Shown: positions 44,792 through 56,412, numbered from the stretch's first letter. The stretch: DNA of 64,000 nucleotides from Hyposmocoma kahamanoa (GCF_003589595.1 NW_020654810.1:11112418-11176417), one strand, 5' to 3'. A program made the numbers and translations. Notes: generated by a model from the letters alone, not told the origin.

Positions 44792-47700
44792 ATGGGGGAC
44801 GGACAGAATGGCATGGGTGACTTCCTTGCGTGTTTTTTACATTATTTTACTTCTTTGGGTGTGGATTATAATTTACAACGAAAAATTTATTATTTCAGAA
44901 GACTTTGAAATGCTTAAAGCGTTGTACGACTTCGAGGCAACGTTGGCTAAAACTCTAAGCTTCAACGAAGGCGAATATTTCTTCCTGCAGCAGATCAACT
45001 CGAAGCAACGAAACTGGTGGCATGTTGTTAATAGGAAAGGTCAGGTGGGCTTTGTCCCCTCCAATTATGTGGCCTCAGTCAAGGTAACTGTGTTTTATTA
45101 TCTCAATTAGGAAGCATGGCCTATGAGCTTTAATAATAGTCTATATTGTTATCTAGGTGGAGCCGGAATTCTTCTTGTCCTTTATCAATGATTGCATAAA
45201 GAATTTGAATGATAGCGGTATGTCGTCGCAAAAACAAGAGTTGCTGGGTATATTGAATGAAAAGAAGAAGCAAATACATGCTATAGTGAAGCCGCATGGC
45301 AAAAAACCGCCGGCACCCCGACCTCCGCTACGCCTCGATGAAGGCACGCCACCCAATGGACTGTCGCCCTCCTTTGATCTACGACCCGTCGTATCGCAGC
45401 AGCAGCTCACTGAAATAAGAGAATCTCAGTCACCACCAAAAATTAACAGTAGGTAGAATATAATTTGGAACTTGCTAATAATAATATATTATTTAAGTAC
45501 AGTATGTACAATGAAAAATCCAATACAGAATTAGAAATAATAATAATTATAATTGCTACTTCAACACACTTTCGCCTAATGCAAGTTTCTCTAGTTTTTC
45601 TAAATTTGTGATTCTAGAAGGAAAAAAATCAAAACAATCAGTGGCAAAAGGATCATCAAACCAGCTGTCATCAGACACGGACAACCAGGATGACAGCCAA
45701 GACAGCAGTGACAGCATTAAACCGAATGCAATATATGAAATTGTTCAGGCTGTTCGCAAAGAGACACAGCTTAGTCATGAAATGTCCAAAGTTGCTGTTG
45801 AGACTGTACTTATATCTTTGAGAGTAAGTATTGCATCTATTTCTTTCTTTTTTTTTTTAAAATGTTATCCACCCCATGCAGAGTGCATGTCTCTTTTAAG
45901 GCATGCCATTCCTTCCGAAGTTGTGGTTTTGTGCTCGGTGGATACCTGCCTATGCTTCTATACCCTATGTGCTAATTAACACAGATGAGTAATTAGTGTG
46001 CAGACAGAATATTACATACACTATAAGAATACTTCAATTCTTGTATACTGCTGCATAATTCTTTGTCAGTAACATAATATGGTCATTGTATAAATTTGTT
46101 TTTCAGGAATTCCTTCCCGGAGGAGCAGCCCGATCGATTATAGATGCTCTACTCAGAGAAGCAAACAGCAATATTACATGTCCTAAGAATGCTATAGATG
46201 CGGCTCCTGATGCTCTTCGAATGATGACTGCACTTAATTCCCTGTCCAAAGCCGCCAATGACGCGCAGCAGAGAGGTTGGGCATTGCATGATGATGCACA
46301 CGACATACAAACGCAGTTACTTGAGCTTATTTCTGTTATGGTAAGTATGGTTTATTAATTACAAACACTATGAGATGTAGACAGCGAAAACTGCTCAACT
46401 ATAATCAAATAAATTAGTAACTGTGACTTGTTTTTACAGTTACCCAGAGCCTTCCAAAACCGTTTGAAACCAACCTACTTTGGGCTAGTGTGGTAGACTT
46501 TAGCTTAAGCCTGTACTCTACTTTGAGTAGACTTGTCCGCAACAATGGGATATATGAAACTAGGCAGCTTTATTGCTAAGTAGCATGTATGTATGTAGTA
46601 GTAAATAAGTAGCATGCTATCATTGGAATTAGTTATTCTAAATTCTTTTATTTATGTTTCCGTTTTCCACACATCAGCACAGCACATTCTGACCCATATC
46701 AAAAATTTCCAACTTGTCATATTGCAATTGAATAACATTACAGATTAACAGAATACCCAGGTGAGGACATTATGACTCCCATCTTACTGCAGCAGGGTAT
46801 AAGTGTACTCTTGCCATACCTGGTCAAAATATATAGAGGCAGTCTTGCTTGGGGACACATACCAATATAATGGACAACGTGCAAAGTTGTATTTGTACCA
46901 AAGGTAGGCAGAAAGGACTACTCTCTTGCAAAGTTCTTTAGACCCATTTGCCTAACCTCATTCTTGCTCAAAGCAATGGAGAAGGTACTTGACAGTCACA
47001 TTAGGGCTTCGCCCTTAATTAGACCTATCCATCACACTTAACACGCCTATCAAATTGGAAAATCCACAGAGACAGCTCTGCTCCACCTTGTGGACAGGGC
47101 TGAAAGAGCGTTTGAGGACAAACAAATAGCACTATGTGCCTTTCTAGACATAGAAGGTGCTTTTGACAATACGCCCATTTGTACTCTGGTAAAGGGACTA
47201 ACCTGCAAAGGTGTAGTCACTTCTACTATGAGATGGGTGCAAAATATGCTCTAAAGCTGCAGAGCCAGTATCTCATTACAGGGGGACCGGCTTGTGGCCT
47301 CCACAGTAAGGGGTTGCCCGCAAGGTGAAGTAATTTCTCCTCTCCTTTGGACTCTTGCTGTGGATCAGCTCCTGTATAGGTTGGCCGAACTGAGCATTGA
47401 CGCCCATGGATATGCGGATGACCTAGTGATCACGGTTCGAGGGCATTGCCAAAGCACTGTATCATCACTTATTCAAGGAGCTCTTAACACCATTTCCGCG
47501 TGGTGTCAATAACTAATTATGTATTAATGCGGAAAAGACAACTATTGTTCCTTTCACTAGGAAGCGGAAACTAGACAAGCTAGTGGAACTGATCCTTGTT
47601 GGCAGGGCAGTGAGTTTTTCCGCAGGGGGCAAACCCTAAGGTGGAACTGTCATATAGCTAACACGGTCAACAAAGCTAAGATGGCCTTAGGTATCTGTAG

Positions 47701-50700
47701 TTGTATGGCAGGACAGCCAGGGAAGACTGGAAAACTAAGTCTCACCTGGAACGACGGTAGCCTTCTTTGGTATACCGATGGGTCCAAGATGGGACCCAAC
47801 GTAGGCTGTGGTATACACGGCGTGAGACCCAGACTCAGCTACAAGCTGAACATGGGACGTCACTCCTCTATCTTTCAGGCCGAAATATACGCCATAATTG
47901 CTTGTGCGGATCTGCGGAAACCTGAAGAGAGGCTACTTGAACAAATATACTTATATAAACTCAGATAGTCAAGCCGCTCTGCATGCACTAACCTCAGTCA
48001 CCCAAACTATCGAGGATTGTAGAGAACTGCATAAATATACTGAATACTCTCGGGGAAAGGAATAATGTAGTCCTGCGTTGGGTTCCTGGTCACTCTGATA
48101 TCGAGGGTAATGAAGCAGCGGATGAACTGGCAAAGGCTGGTGCTAGGGAGGCCTTCATTGGTCCTGAGCCCTTTGTAGGAATAGCACACAGCCCGGTAAA
48201 GTTCACTTTGCTGAATGAGAGCTCCCACGTCTCCTGAGATGTGTGGCTGACTAAGGGTCTTGAGCATTCTGCAACCCTGATAGCTGTCTTCAGTGCCAAA
48301 CACTGTAGAGAAGCTCTGTCACTGGACAGGAATGGCATCAGAATGCTGACTAGAGCCTTAACAGAACATTGTGGCTTGAATAAGCACATCTCAAATATTG
48401 GACAGAGAGAAGTCAAAGTCAAAGATTATTTATTCCGTAGGTAAAATAAATTTACACTTGAAAACGTCACATTTAAGCTACTGCTCGTTCACTACGCTGA
48501 CCTGCCTGAGAAGAACGAGCAAGAAACTCTAGGGATTGCTCTTTTCAAATAAACTTAAATGCTATGGAATACGCTTTGAATCAAATTTGTGTGGATTCTG
48601 GAGCCGTGTCGTCTTTCCATACATCTTTATCTAACACGTAGTCTTCAATTTTGTAATCGATCAAAATATTTTTAATGTAGTTTTTAAACTTAGGAAACGA
48701 TAAACTTAACTATGCTCCGGAATCTTATTGTAAAAACGTATACTGTTCCCCATAAAAGAGTTGTTTACCTTGGTTAAACGAAATCGTGGTATCATGAGTT
48801 TGGACTTAGCTCTAAGGTTAATATTATGGATATGTTTTATCTTATTGAAATTATGTATATTTTTACGGGCATATAAAATATTTGAGTAAATGTACTGTGA
48901 TGCCACAGTCATGATACCAGTCTTCTTAAACTTTTCTCTGAGAGAAACCCGAGAGCCTAGACGGTACACAGAACGAATCGCTCGTTTTTGCAATACAAAT
49001 ATGGTTTGAATATGCAGATATTACTTATTACTTATATTAAGATACGCTTTACCCCACATGAGAATCCCGTAGGACATTATACTATGGAAGTAACTAAAGT
49101 AAACTAGTCTAGCAGTACTAACATCAGTAAGGTCACGTATTCTGCGGACTGCGTATGCATCGGAACTTAATCTGCTGGCCAGGGAAGATATATGTGGAAA
49201 CCATTGAAGTTTACTATCTAAGGTCACTCCCAAGAAGACTGCTTTACTAACAAGGTCTAACTTTTCTCCGTTTATTTCTATGATTGGACCTGTCGATTTT
49301 ACGTTAGGTAATTCAAATTTACCACATTTCGTCTTCTTGGCATTAAGCAATAAATTGTTAGCATTAAACCAATAACCTTACCTTAGAGAGGGTATCATTA
49401 ATATGGTCATAGTTAATATCATATCTGTCTGTTTTAAAAATCAAGGATGAGTCATCAGCAAACAACACTATTTCGCAATGGTCCTTAACAAAGAATGGCA
49501 GATTATCAATATAAATCAGAAATAAGAAAGGTCCAAGTATTGAGCCTGCGGAACACCCATTTTTACCGGATCACCCATTCACTAGGCGTAAATGTCTACT
49601 TTCTGAATTCTACCGTTTTAGATATGACGAGACAAGTTTCGACGCCTTGCCATTTACACCGTAATGTTCCAGCTTCCTAATAAGAGTAATATGATCAACG
49701 CAATTAAATGCCTTTGAGAGGTCACAGAAAACACCAATAGCGTTCTGGGGACTTGCCCAAGCATCGAAGATATGTTTTAGTAACGCTACCCCCGCATTGC
49801 TAGTCGATCTACCACTAGTAAACCCGTATTGTTCACTATGAAAAATATGATTCCTACCGAAATAGGACAGTAATTGCGTCAGCATAACCTTTTCGAATAT
49901 TTTACTTAGAGAAAACAGAGAATGTAGATTCTGCCACGAGGCGGATGAAACTCCTGTGCATCTCCTCACCCAGTGCTGCCCTCTGATGGGCGTGAGAAGT
50001 TCCATACTGGGTAGGCACAGGCCACACCCAGAGGACATAAAGACTGTCGGAGCTAGGAAAGTCCTTAATGCAGTTGCATTGCAGTTGGTCTTGGCTCCGA
50101 GCTGTGATTAGTGGTGATCACAGTAGATCATTTATGGTCGCAGTGATGAGGGGCCTCATAGGCCCCAAATGAAGCCACCCTAATAATAATAATAATAACG
50201 TTACAGAACAGATGTTTTTATTTTTCTCCAGTATCTATGTTAGTAAACAGGCAATCCGTAAGAAATAATAATTTTCAAAATAATCAGTTAGATTCTCTTC
50301 ACTTCACTTCTTTTTTATCTTACAGACCATGTAAACATATGTTAGTAAACTTAGGTTTGCTGAAGATTTCGGGGAGCGACCTCGGCACTCCAAGGTACTT
50401 TGCCCTGTAGCTGGCCACGCCGGATCACTGTGCGCGGCCGTTTCCTCCCCCTCCATGCATGCTCTGCATAGAGGGTTGTTCGTGATACCTAAATTGAAAA
50501 GGTATTTATTGTATGGACCATGACCCATTAGGGCGGCAGTTAGAGTGCGAAACTCTTGTGTTTTAAGTTTGATTAATTTTCGAGATAGACTAGCGTTGAG
50601 CGTCGGGAGTGCTTCCCCCGCTTGTCTACAAACCGTAAGGGTCGTTCATGTGTTATTATGAAAAGATTTTGTACCTTTGTGTAGTTGTTCTTGACCACCA

Positions 50701-53700
50701 TGGGTTCTGATCCCACAGCGTCTGACCCCGACCCTTTTTGGTTAGTTCATCTGCTGCATCATTGCCATGTGAGCCGCTGTGTCCTTTAAACCACTGTAGA
50801 GTTACGTGGTTTTGTATACATGCCTCCATGAGTGTTTGATGGCATTCGTAAATTAGCCCTGAGTTTATGTCACAGCTGTTCAGTGCTTGTAGTACTGACA
50901 TACTGTCGGAGAGTGTTCAAATGGAGTGATTCTTTACTCTTCTCGCTATGATTACTTCTGCTGCCAACTTGACACCTATGCATTCAACCTGGAATACCGT
51001 ATTGTGGTCACCACGCGGTGTTGATATTAAGGTCTTCTGAGAATACCCCAGTAACTGTTCATGAATTTGTTTTTGATCCATCAGTGAAGACGCGGACCTC
51101 TCTGGGATTCAGTCCTTCGTTGGTACAAACCATGTAAAGTAAAAAAACGTTTCTAGCTGTAAATAGCTAGGCAAGTAACAGTAATTTCTAAAATGATAAA
51201 GCGTTAATAATACCCATTGACTTACAATTATATGGACGTCGGGTCCGCGCTAAAAAGTGTCCGAACTTATAGGGCGTTAAAATCGTATACAGAGCGTCAT
51301 TCACGCTTTAGTCTTCGTTTGTTCGACTGACAGCGAAGCAAGCAAAATTAGACAGTACTGCGATGACATTACAATTTAAATTCAACGTTTTAGCTTTTTC
51401 ATATTCCTTTACATGTATTACACTACGTTTAAATAGGTTGACTTGGGACATTTTTTTCGTGGTTTTTGTATTAGACCCGTCGTCCATTTATTTGTAAGTC
51501 AATGATAATACCATTAATAGTAACTTTAATAAATTAATATATAATTATATCATTATCTCTTTTCTAGTCTAACGCGGACGTGAACATATCCCAACACGTC
51601 CTTAGCAGTCATCGTTACGCGTATGTCACCACTCTAGTCCAGTACTACCAGATGGAGACAAGATGGCCTCTTAGACAACTTTTATTACAGGTACCTATGC
51701 CTACCTACTTTTGCTCGACCACATTCGGCAACAAGCAAGTGTAAGTTGGCGTGATTTGATATCACCAGTGATCGGATATCACCAGTGATCGGATTTGAGG
51801 GAGATAATTTACCTAAAGTATGAACGTTTTCTTAGTATGGACATACCCATTTCGTCATCAATGCGAATAAAATTTCTGTTTTTACTATTTATTTTGTAAA
51901 CATTCCGAAGTGTAGGTTGTTGTCAAATGTTAATTTTTTAAATGACTGAAGTATATAAATATCTATAGAAACACAACTACAATATTATTTTTAGAGACAA
52001 TAATTTGTAGCAAATACTTAATGGGAAATAATAATTTGTTGCCAATCAAGGTACTCAAATTTCAATAAATAGTCTTGTTTATTGAAATTGGGCATACACA
52101 AATATAATCGTTTCCGATAAGTCCCAGGATTTATAGAAGGGAAGGTCCACGTTATTCTTTAGTTTAGCTAAATTAACTCCCTCAATTCCGATCACTGGAC
52201 ATCACTTTTTCCACAAGTACAATATGAGTTTTTTGAAAGAAAGTTATTCTATTTGGGTGTCTTGGGTAATGCCCTTGGAGGTATGCCATTGTACGTGCTA
52301 GTGTTGCGCGTGACACACGCAATATGACGATTATTATGATCAAGTGTCACTTTTGAGTTTCAAACGTACTAGCTGACATAGAGAAGGTTTGGCAGCTCAT
52401 TTTGCAGAATTTTCAAATAAACATTAGCATTTTTGCCAACACAAAAATTATTCTATGCCTGCTAACTACATAGCCACGCTACTTTCACAATTATTTATTT
52501 TTTATTTGGAATAGTTTTCAGATTAATTATTTTGGTGACGAAGCTTGAACTTTTCTAAAAAAGTTCACTAAAATCTGAAACTATTAATTTTCACCGAGCT
52601 TACGTTCATTTTAAAGGAGTCGCTTACGCCCTGCACCTAAAAAATAATTATACGGCTGTAAATGGGTCCCCTTATAGCATTGTTAGTGTGTGTATGTGTC
52701 GCTGTGGTCAGCGTCTTATCTTCTCCTTGTCCACTCGTTTCCTGCCTATAGTAAGCTTCTATGCAAAAATTACAAAAAGAAGTTAAACGACTGCGGCGCT
52801 ACTTTCTGGTAGATGTCATCACCGTATACGCATTAACAAGCATCAATCTATTTTCTCACTTTATTAGTTACAGCAAAATACTGTGTGTGATTTCACGATG
52901 TCCCAGATCCAATTCTTTTTTATTACTAAGGCCATGTTTATAAAAGAATCTACGTTACAAAGTTACGTTTACAAAAATTTCACGTTTACTACCCGTTACG
53001 CGTCCTAAAGACACACGGTGTCCCTAACAATTTTGGTACTATAGCGTCTTGAAGTCCCACGGTTTCTCTGAACACCCAACTAGGTTTTCATCTACCATTT
53101 TTTTATTTTTACAATTGTCGTTAGGGACGCCGTGTGTCTCTAGGATGAGTGACGGGTTAATTTTAGGAAATGTATTTAACAGGCATTCGGAGTTATGTGC
53201 GGCCTAGAACGTACTGCTCTACAGACTCTTGCACTTTCCGCACTACCAGCCGAGATAGCTCGCGATATGCGGGACAACCCGCGCGCCGTCAGTCGCCTCT
53301 CTCATTCAGCTCTACTTTTGTCTATGGTGCTGTCTATGGGCGATAAGTTGCCCGTTACACACTTCGGTTGGTATTATTTATATACTATTTGCTTAGTGTG
53401 GCAATTAATTGAATTATTGTTATAAAAGAACAGGCTTTATCCTTGGACGCAAAATTTCCAGCAAATATTCACCTCTTAAGGCACGCGGAATGTACACGGG
53501 GTATCAAAATGTACATATAATACGGCCCCGTATGTATATCAAAATGTACATAAAAACAAGAAGTTATTCATACCCAGACAATATTATTCCAGAACCACGT
53601 AAACGCTCAGTGTACGAGTAGGTCATTGTAATGAAAATATCGCGTTCAAAATTAGCGCTATGTAAGTGATTTCTTTAACTGAGACACTACGGGGAAATTC

Positions 53701-56066
53701 GAGACCATAGGAGATACAGGGAAGCTGTTTTAAAAAAGGGGGTTTGTTTCTGTGAAAACAAATTTGACATAGTAATTTTTTTTAATTAAATGGACTTGCT
53801 CTTGATCACTGGAGCAAAGATAGGTTCTGCGATGGAACGAGCTAGCCCAGAACATGCCTATTCAGTCGCACCTCAAATATAACCGGGTTGTATAAGTTCA
53901 GAAACACAGTCGCAGGGAGTTCCATAATAAAAGATGATGAAAAGCGCTCAGTACGCCTGAAGGGAATATCAACTAAGTAACATAGAACAATAGAACACCG
54001 TACGTCCGGATGTCCGATCGTAAAAGGGAGCGGTCGGGATGAACTAATGGAGCTCATGGGTACACTCACCAAAATATATTCTGTAAAAAACCGACATTGA
54101 AAATTTTTTAAATTCTGATCGACTCAGATTCTTGTAAGGATCGTTTCATCAAAAAATCGGGCCTGCAGAATTTCAAATTTCAATTCAAATTTAATAAAAT
54201 GTTTTTTCGTACTGAATTAATCATGGTCCAAGTACTTAATAATTTAAATATCAATAGCAAATGCTTCATCTGCATTTCTTATGATTTGGGATTTCCTCAT
54301 ACTATCCCGGTTAAAAAAAACATAAGTACTGTATGTTCTATAAGCCCGTAGGATATCAAAACATACGTTTTTTCATACAAAACTGAGGACATATTTTATA
54401 ATGCTTGGGGCTAAAGCATGTGATTATATTTAGTATATTTTAATGTACATTGTGCATTTAGCGCTTTTCCTATTGTAGTTTTCTGGATCTTAGGAGAATA
54501 TTGATTTAATTTTATGACTCAAAGAGGTTATACATGTGGTCTATAGATTAGAAGCTGATAGTAGAGTAATAGTGTTTGTTATATGACCGTTTAAATGTTA
54601 TGGTCTTACCATGTACACCTTTTAAATCATGTAAAAAATTGTGTCTTGTTTTCAGAGCAATTGGGGGAAGAATTTGCACAGTTCCTACTAGATCTGATAG
54701 AAAATCCACCAGAAACAGACGTGGATGAACAAATACCAGACTTGTTTCTAACTTTACTGCTCGCATACAATCTACAGTTTCAGAACAGTGTTGACAGTTT
54801 GCTTCTCAACGCATTGGAGACGAGGGATATCGCTAAGACATTCTGCGAGAAAGTTTTGTTGCTACTCAATCGTGAAGGTACATTTTTCAATAATACTTTT
54901 ATCATTTCGACTATTAAGATATTTTAGATCTTGAAAAAAAGTTGAGAAAAAGATATGGTTCTAGGGTCCACTGAAAATCAGCGTCACAGCCTAATCTGGG
55001 GTGCGGCATTAGCAGAGTGGTTCCTGCATACGCCACTGCCGCACATATATTATTCAAATTGTTTTGACTATTTAAAATTTGATAGTTCGCTTATTTCGTG
55101 TTTTTTCTTTCTTTCTGTGTATTGTTGTGTTTGTGGCGTGGCAATAAATGGTTTCTATTTCATTCTCTTCTAATCCTTCAAAAATTTTTCTAAATCTAAA
55201 TGTTTTGTCAGGCTCTGTACACACGGCACCACTTCCCTTCTGAGCTTTCCATGTAAACAATAAACATTCTTGCTAATTAACGCCATCAGTACTGCGCTAC
55301 TGTGCTATCCGCTACTGCGCTATGGCGACGACGCGTGTAAACGCTAAGAACATTGACTTACAAATAAATGGACGACGGGTCTAATACAAAAACCACGAAA
55401 AAAAATGTCCCAAGTCAACCTATTTAAACGTAGTGACATGTAAAGGAATATGAAAAAGCTAAAACGTTGAATTTAAATTGTAATGTCATCGCAGTACTGT
55501 CTAATTTTGCTTGCTTCGCTGTCAGTCGAACAAACGAAGACTAAAGCGTGAATGACGCTCTGTATATGATTTTAACGCCCTATAAGTTCGGACACTTTTT
55601 AGCGCGGACCCGACGTCCATATAATTGTTAAGTCAATGGCTAAGAACGAAACGAAAGACCTTTAATAACAATAATTATTACTTATTGAAACAAATTAAAA
55701 GAAAATGATGTTCATTTCTATTTTGTAGAGGACCCTGTACAAATATTCGATCACGAACCGGCGCCCGCGCACTCCGTGCTCAAACTGGTGATCGATCTGT
55801 TCAGTCGCAAGAAAACAGCGGAGCATTTCTATACGAACGACGTGAAAGTCGCCATCGATATCATTGTGCGACAGCTTGCCGATTTGTCTCCCGGTGATAA
55901 GGTAAATCATACAGACAATATAACAACATATAGCGCGCCTCTTTAGCCAAGGGCTAACTAACTTGTCTTATTAGAGAGCACCTAGATGTCTATGTTACAT
56001 ATAGCTCGCTCGTCTCTGTTTTCTTTAGGCTTTTCGTTCCTCTGCAATATAAATATATTGCGGCGG

Positions 56067-56104
<38 letters not shown>

Positions 56105-56412
56105 CAATGTTAGATAAACTACAACGGTGTAGTGGAGTAATTTCACAAAAATAATTGAACGTCACGGTAGTAAAACATTGTGATATAATAAACTTCACAT
56201 TAAATTCGTTTATTTTGCAGCGTCGAGAACAATACCTGAAGATCCTTCAAGGTATAATTCGAAACACGGAGTATGAAGCTCACCTTCACCGACGAGACGA
56301 CCTTCTCCGTTGTTTTGCACGGATCTTCTGCGAGGAAGGCGACGCCAGTCACGTCGATCAAGCTCTCGTTCGGGCTATTTCCAACGAGTTCCCACAATAC
56401 TTCAAGGCCTAA
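44792..56412 (+). CDS. SH3 protein of the NCKIPSD/SPIN90 family (Arp2/3 activator)
   Basis: Ten exons: 44792-44816, 44899-45083, 45157-45448, 45618-45823, 46107-46340, 51568-51690, 53183-53366, 54656-54877, 55729-55901, 56221-56412. All introns are GT-AG, phases agree, and 1836 bases give 611 residues. Residues about 14-68 are an SH3 domain (LKALYDF, NWWHVV, GFVPSNYV). Residues 121-136 are proline-rich (PPAPRPPLRL), a likely SH3 ligand, and about 170-200 is a Ser/Asp-rich linker. From about 205 to 605 lies the helical SPIN90/Ldb17 domain (EEFAQFLLDLIENPPET, EDPVQIFDHEPAPAHSVLKL, DVKVAIDIIVRQLADLSPGD). Family members activate the Arp2/3 complex to nucleate linear actin filaments and bind Nck. 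Human NCKIPSD is 722 residues, so this is shorter in the linker. The start exon gives MGDGQNGM before EDFEMLKALY. The ATG at 44910 (MLKALYDF) is the alternative and matches the vertebrate start position. Exons 1-5 are compact; introns 5-8 carry many transposons. Confidence 0.93.
46745..50200 (+). mobile_element. RNase H-bearing LINE, interrupted by another LINE
   Basis: Plus strand. RT blocks are FFRPICLTSFLLKAMEKVLD, HAYQIGKSTETALLHLVDRA, AFLDIEGAFDN, GCPQGEVISPLLWTLAVDQL and the catalytic GYADDLVI (YADD at 47411-47422). RNase H blocks are LLWYTDGSKMGPN, FQAEIYAII, NSDSQAALHAL and VLRWVPGHSDIEGNEAADEL. The C-terminal region LNKHISNIGQ stops at the inserted LINE (48409-49914) and resumes as RECRFCHEADETPVHLLTQC (zinc knuckle) through to a stop near 50110. 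The tail is GGGGCCTCATAGGCCCC followed by (TAA)n at about 50178-50200. Stops and frameshifts abound, and the endonuclease is absent. Same orientation as the host gene. Confidence 0.88.
48409..49914 (-). mobile_element. CR1/Jockey-like LINE inserted in another LINE
   Basis: 1506 bp, minus strand, flanked by ACAGAGA at 48402-48408 and 49915-49921. RT blocks read SLSKIFEKVMLTQLLSYFGR, SEQYGFTSGRSTSNAGVALL, VFCDLSKAFNCVDHITLI, GSILGPFLFLIYIDNLP and the intact catalytic LFADDSSLIF (about 49445-49475). They continue through FLGVTLDSKLQWFPHI, MSYGILMWG and FYNKIPEHS. The 3' end matches the tails at 21480 and 21715. ORF1, the endonuclease and the RT N-terminus are lost by 5' truncation. Few lesions remain in the coding part, so it is younger than its host element. 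Confidence 0.9.
50290..51135 (-). mobile_element. Third LINE fragment: RNase H and zinc-knuckle region
   Basis: Minus strand. RNase H begins VRVFTDGSKT near 51110, is broken by frameshifts, then reads VTLQWFKGHSGSHGNDAADE (50820-50740). The downstream region MGHGPYNKYLFNLGITNNPL and CRACMEGEETAAH (50528-50430) carries a CCHC-type zinc knuckle. It resembles the C-terminus of the element at 46745-50200 but lies in the opposite orientation and has a different sequence. The RT is missing. Confidence 0.8.
51215..51504 (+). mobile_element. 290-bp MITE, copy 1, with 8-bp target duplication
   Basis: Ends CATTGACTTACAA and TTGTAAGTCAATG are perfect inverted repeats, extended inward by imperfect GGACGTCGGGTC-like sequence. 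Exact 8-bp duplication ATAATACC at 51207-51214 and 51505-51512. The right end lies only 63 bases before exon 6 of the SPIN90 gene. Copy 2 (55351-55638) is its reverse complement with only about four differences. Eight-base duplications occur in hAT, P and Merlin groups; the family is undetermined. No coding capacity. Confidence 0.93.
51751..52205. mobile_element. MITE with GTGAT...CAGTGATCGGA inverted ends
   Basis: The left end (CACCAGTGATCGGATTTGAG, then GGAGATAATTTACCTAAA) pairs with the right end (TTTAGCTAAATTAACTCC, then CTCAATTCCGATCACTGGAC) over about 40 bases with scattered mismatches. On the left a 17-base unit, GATATCACCAGTGATCG, is tandemly duplicated at 51758-51774 and 51775-51791. 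An internal hairpin (AATTTCAATAAA and its complement, near 52067-52098) is present. Target duplication unclear. It lies in intron 6 of the SPIN90 gene. Confidence 0.7.
52511..52584. repeat. Imperfect inverted repeat in intron 6
   Basis: ATAGTTTTCAGATT at 52511-52524 pairs with AATCTGAAACTAT at 52572-52584. An inner GAACTTTT/AAAAGTTC pair sits near the centre. Possibly a remnant of a foldback element. Confidence 0.5.
52992..53157. mobile_element. 166-bp foldback/MITE just upstream of exon 7
   Basis: Arms of 37 bases (CCCGTTACGCGTCCTAAAGA on the left; complement CCCGTCACTCATCCTAGAGA on the right) match with five mismatches. The element ends only 25 bases before the start of exon 7, so the pyrimidine/branch region of that acceptor is at its edge. 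A TA on the left and TTA on the right are possible target bases. Confidence 0.75.
53700..54070 (-). mobile_element. LINE C-terminal fragment in intron 7
   Basis: A minus-strand frame (54072-53842) reads RPLPFTIGHPDVR, then DIPFRRTERFSSSFIMELPA and TVFLNLYNPVIFEVRLNRHV. This matches the pattern of LINE ORF2 C-termini (RTxRFxxSFxxRTxxxWNxLPxxVFPxxYNxxxFKxRVNRxL). The WN residues are lost in a small deletion. Only the tail of the element remains. Confidence 0.7.
55351..55638 (-). mobile_element. 288-bp MITE, copy 2 (inverted), with 8-bp target duplication
   Basis: Reverse complement of copy 1 at 51215-51504. Exact 8-bp duplication GCTAAGAA at 55343-55350 and 55639-55646. Compared with copy 1 it has one extra A near the TIR, a four-base gap, one transition and one extra T in a homopolymer. 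It lies in intron 8 of the SPIN90 gene, 90 bases before exon 9. Confidence 0.93.
56069..56104. repeat. (TA)n microsatellite in intron 9
   Basis: About 15 TA units, slightly interrupted at the right end. Confidence 0.9.

Larger units (their letters stand above)
46341..51567 (+). other. SPIN90 gene intron 5 (5.2 kb, transposon-filled)
   Basis: Donor GTAAGTATGG at 46341 and acceptor TTTCTAG ending at 51567. The other introns are 73 to 1492 bases. About 4.7 kb of this one is made of the LINEs and MITE described separately, so the size is explained by insertions. Confidence 0.85.
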
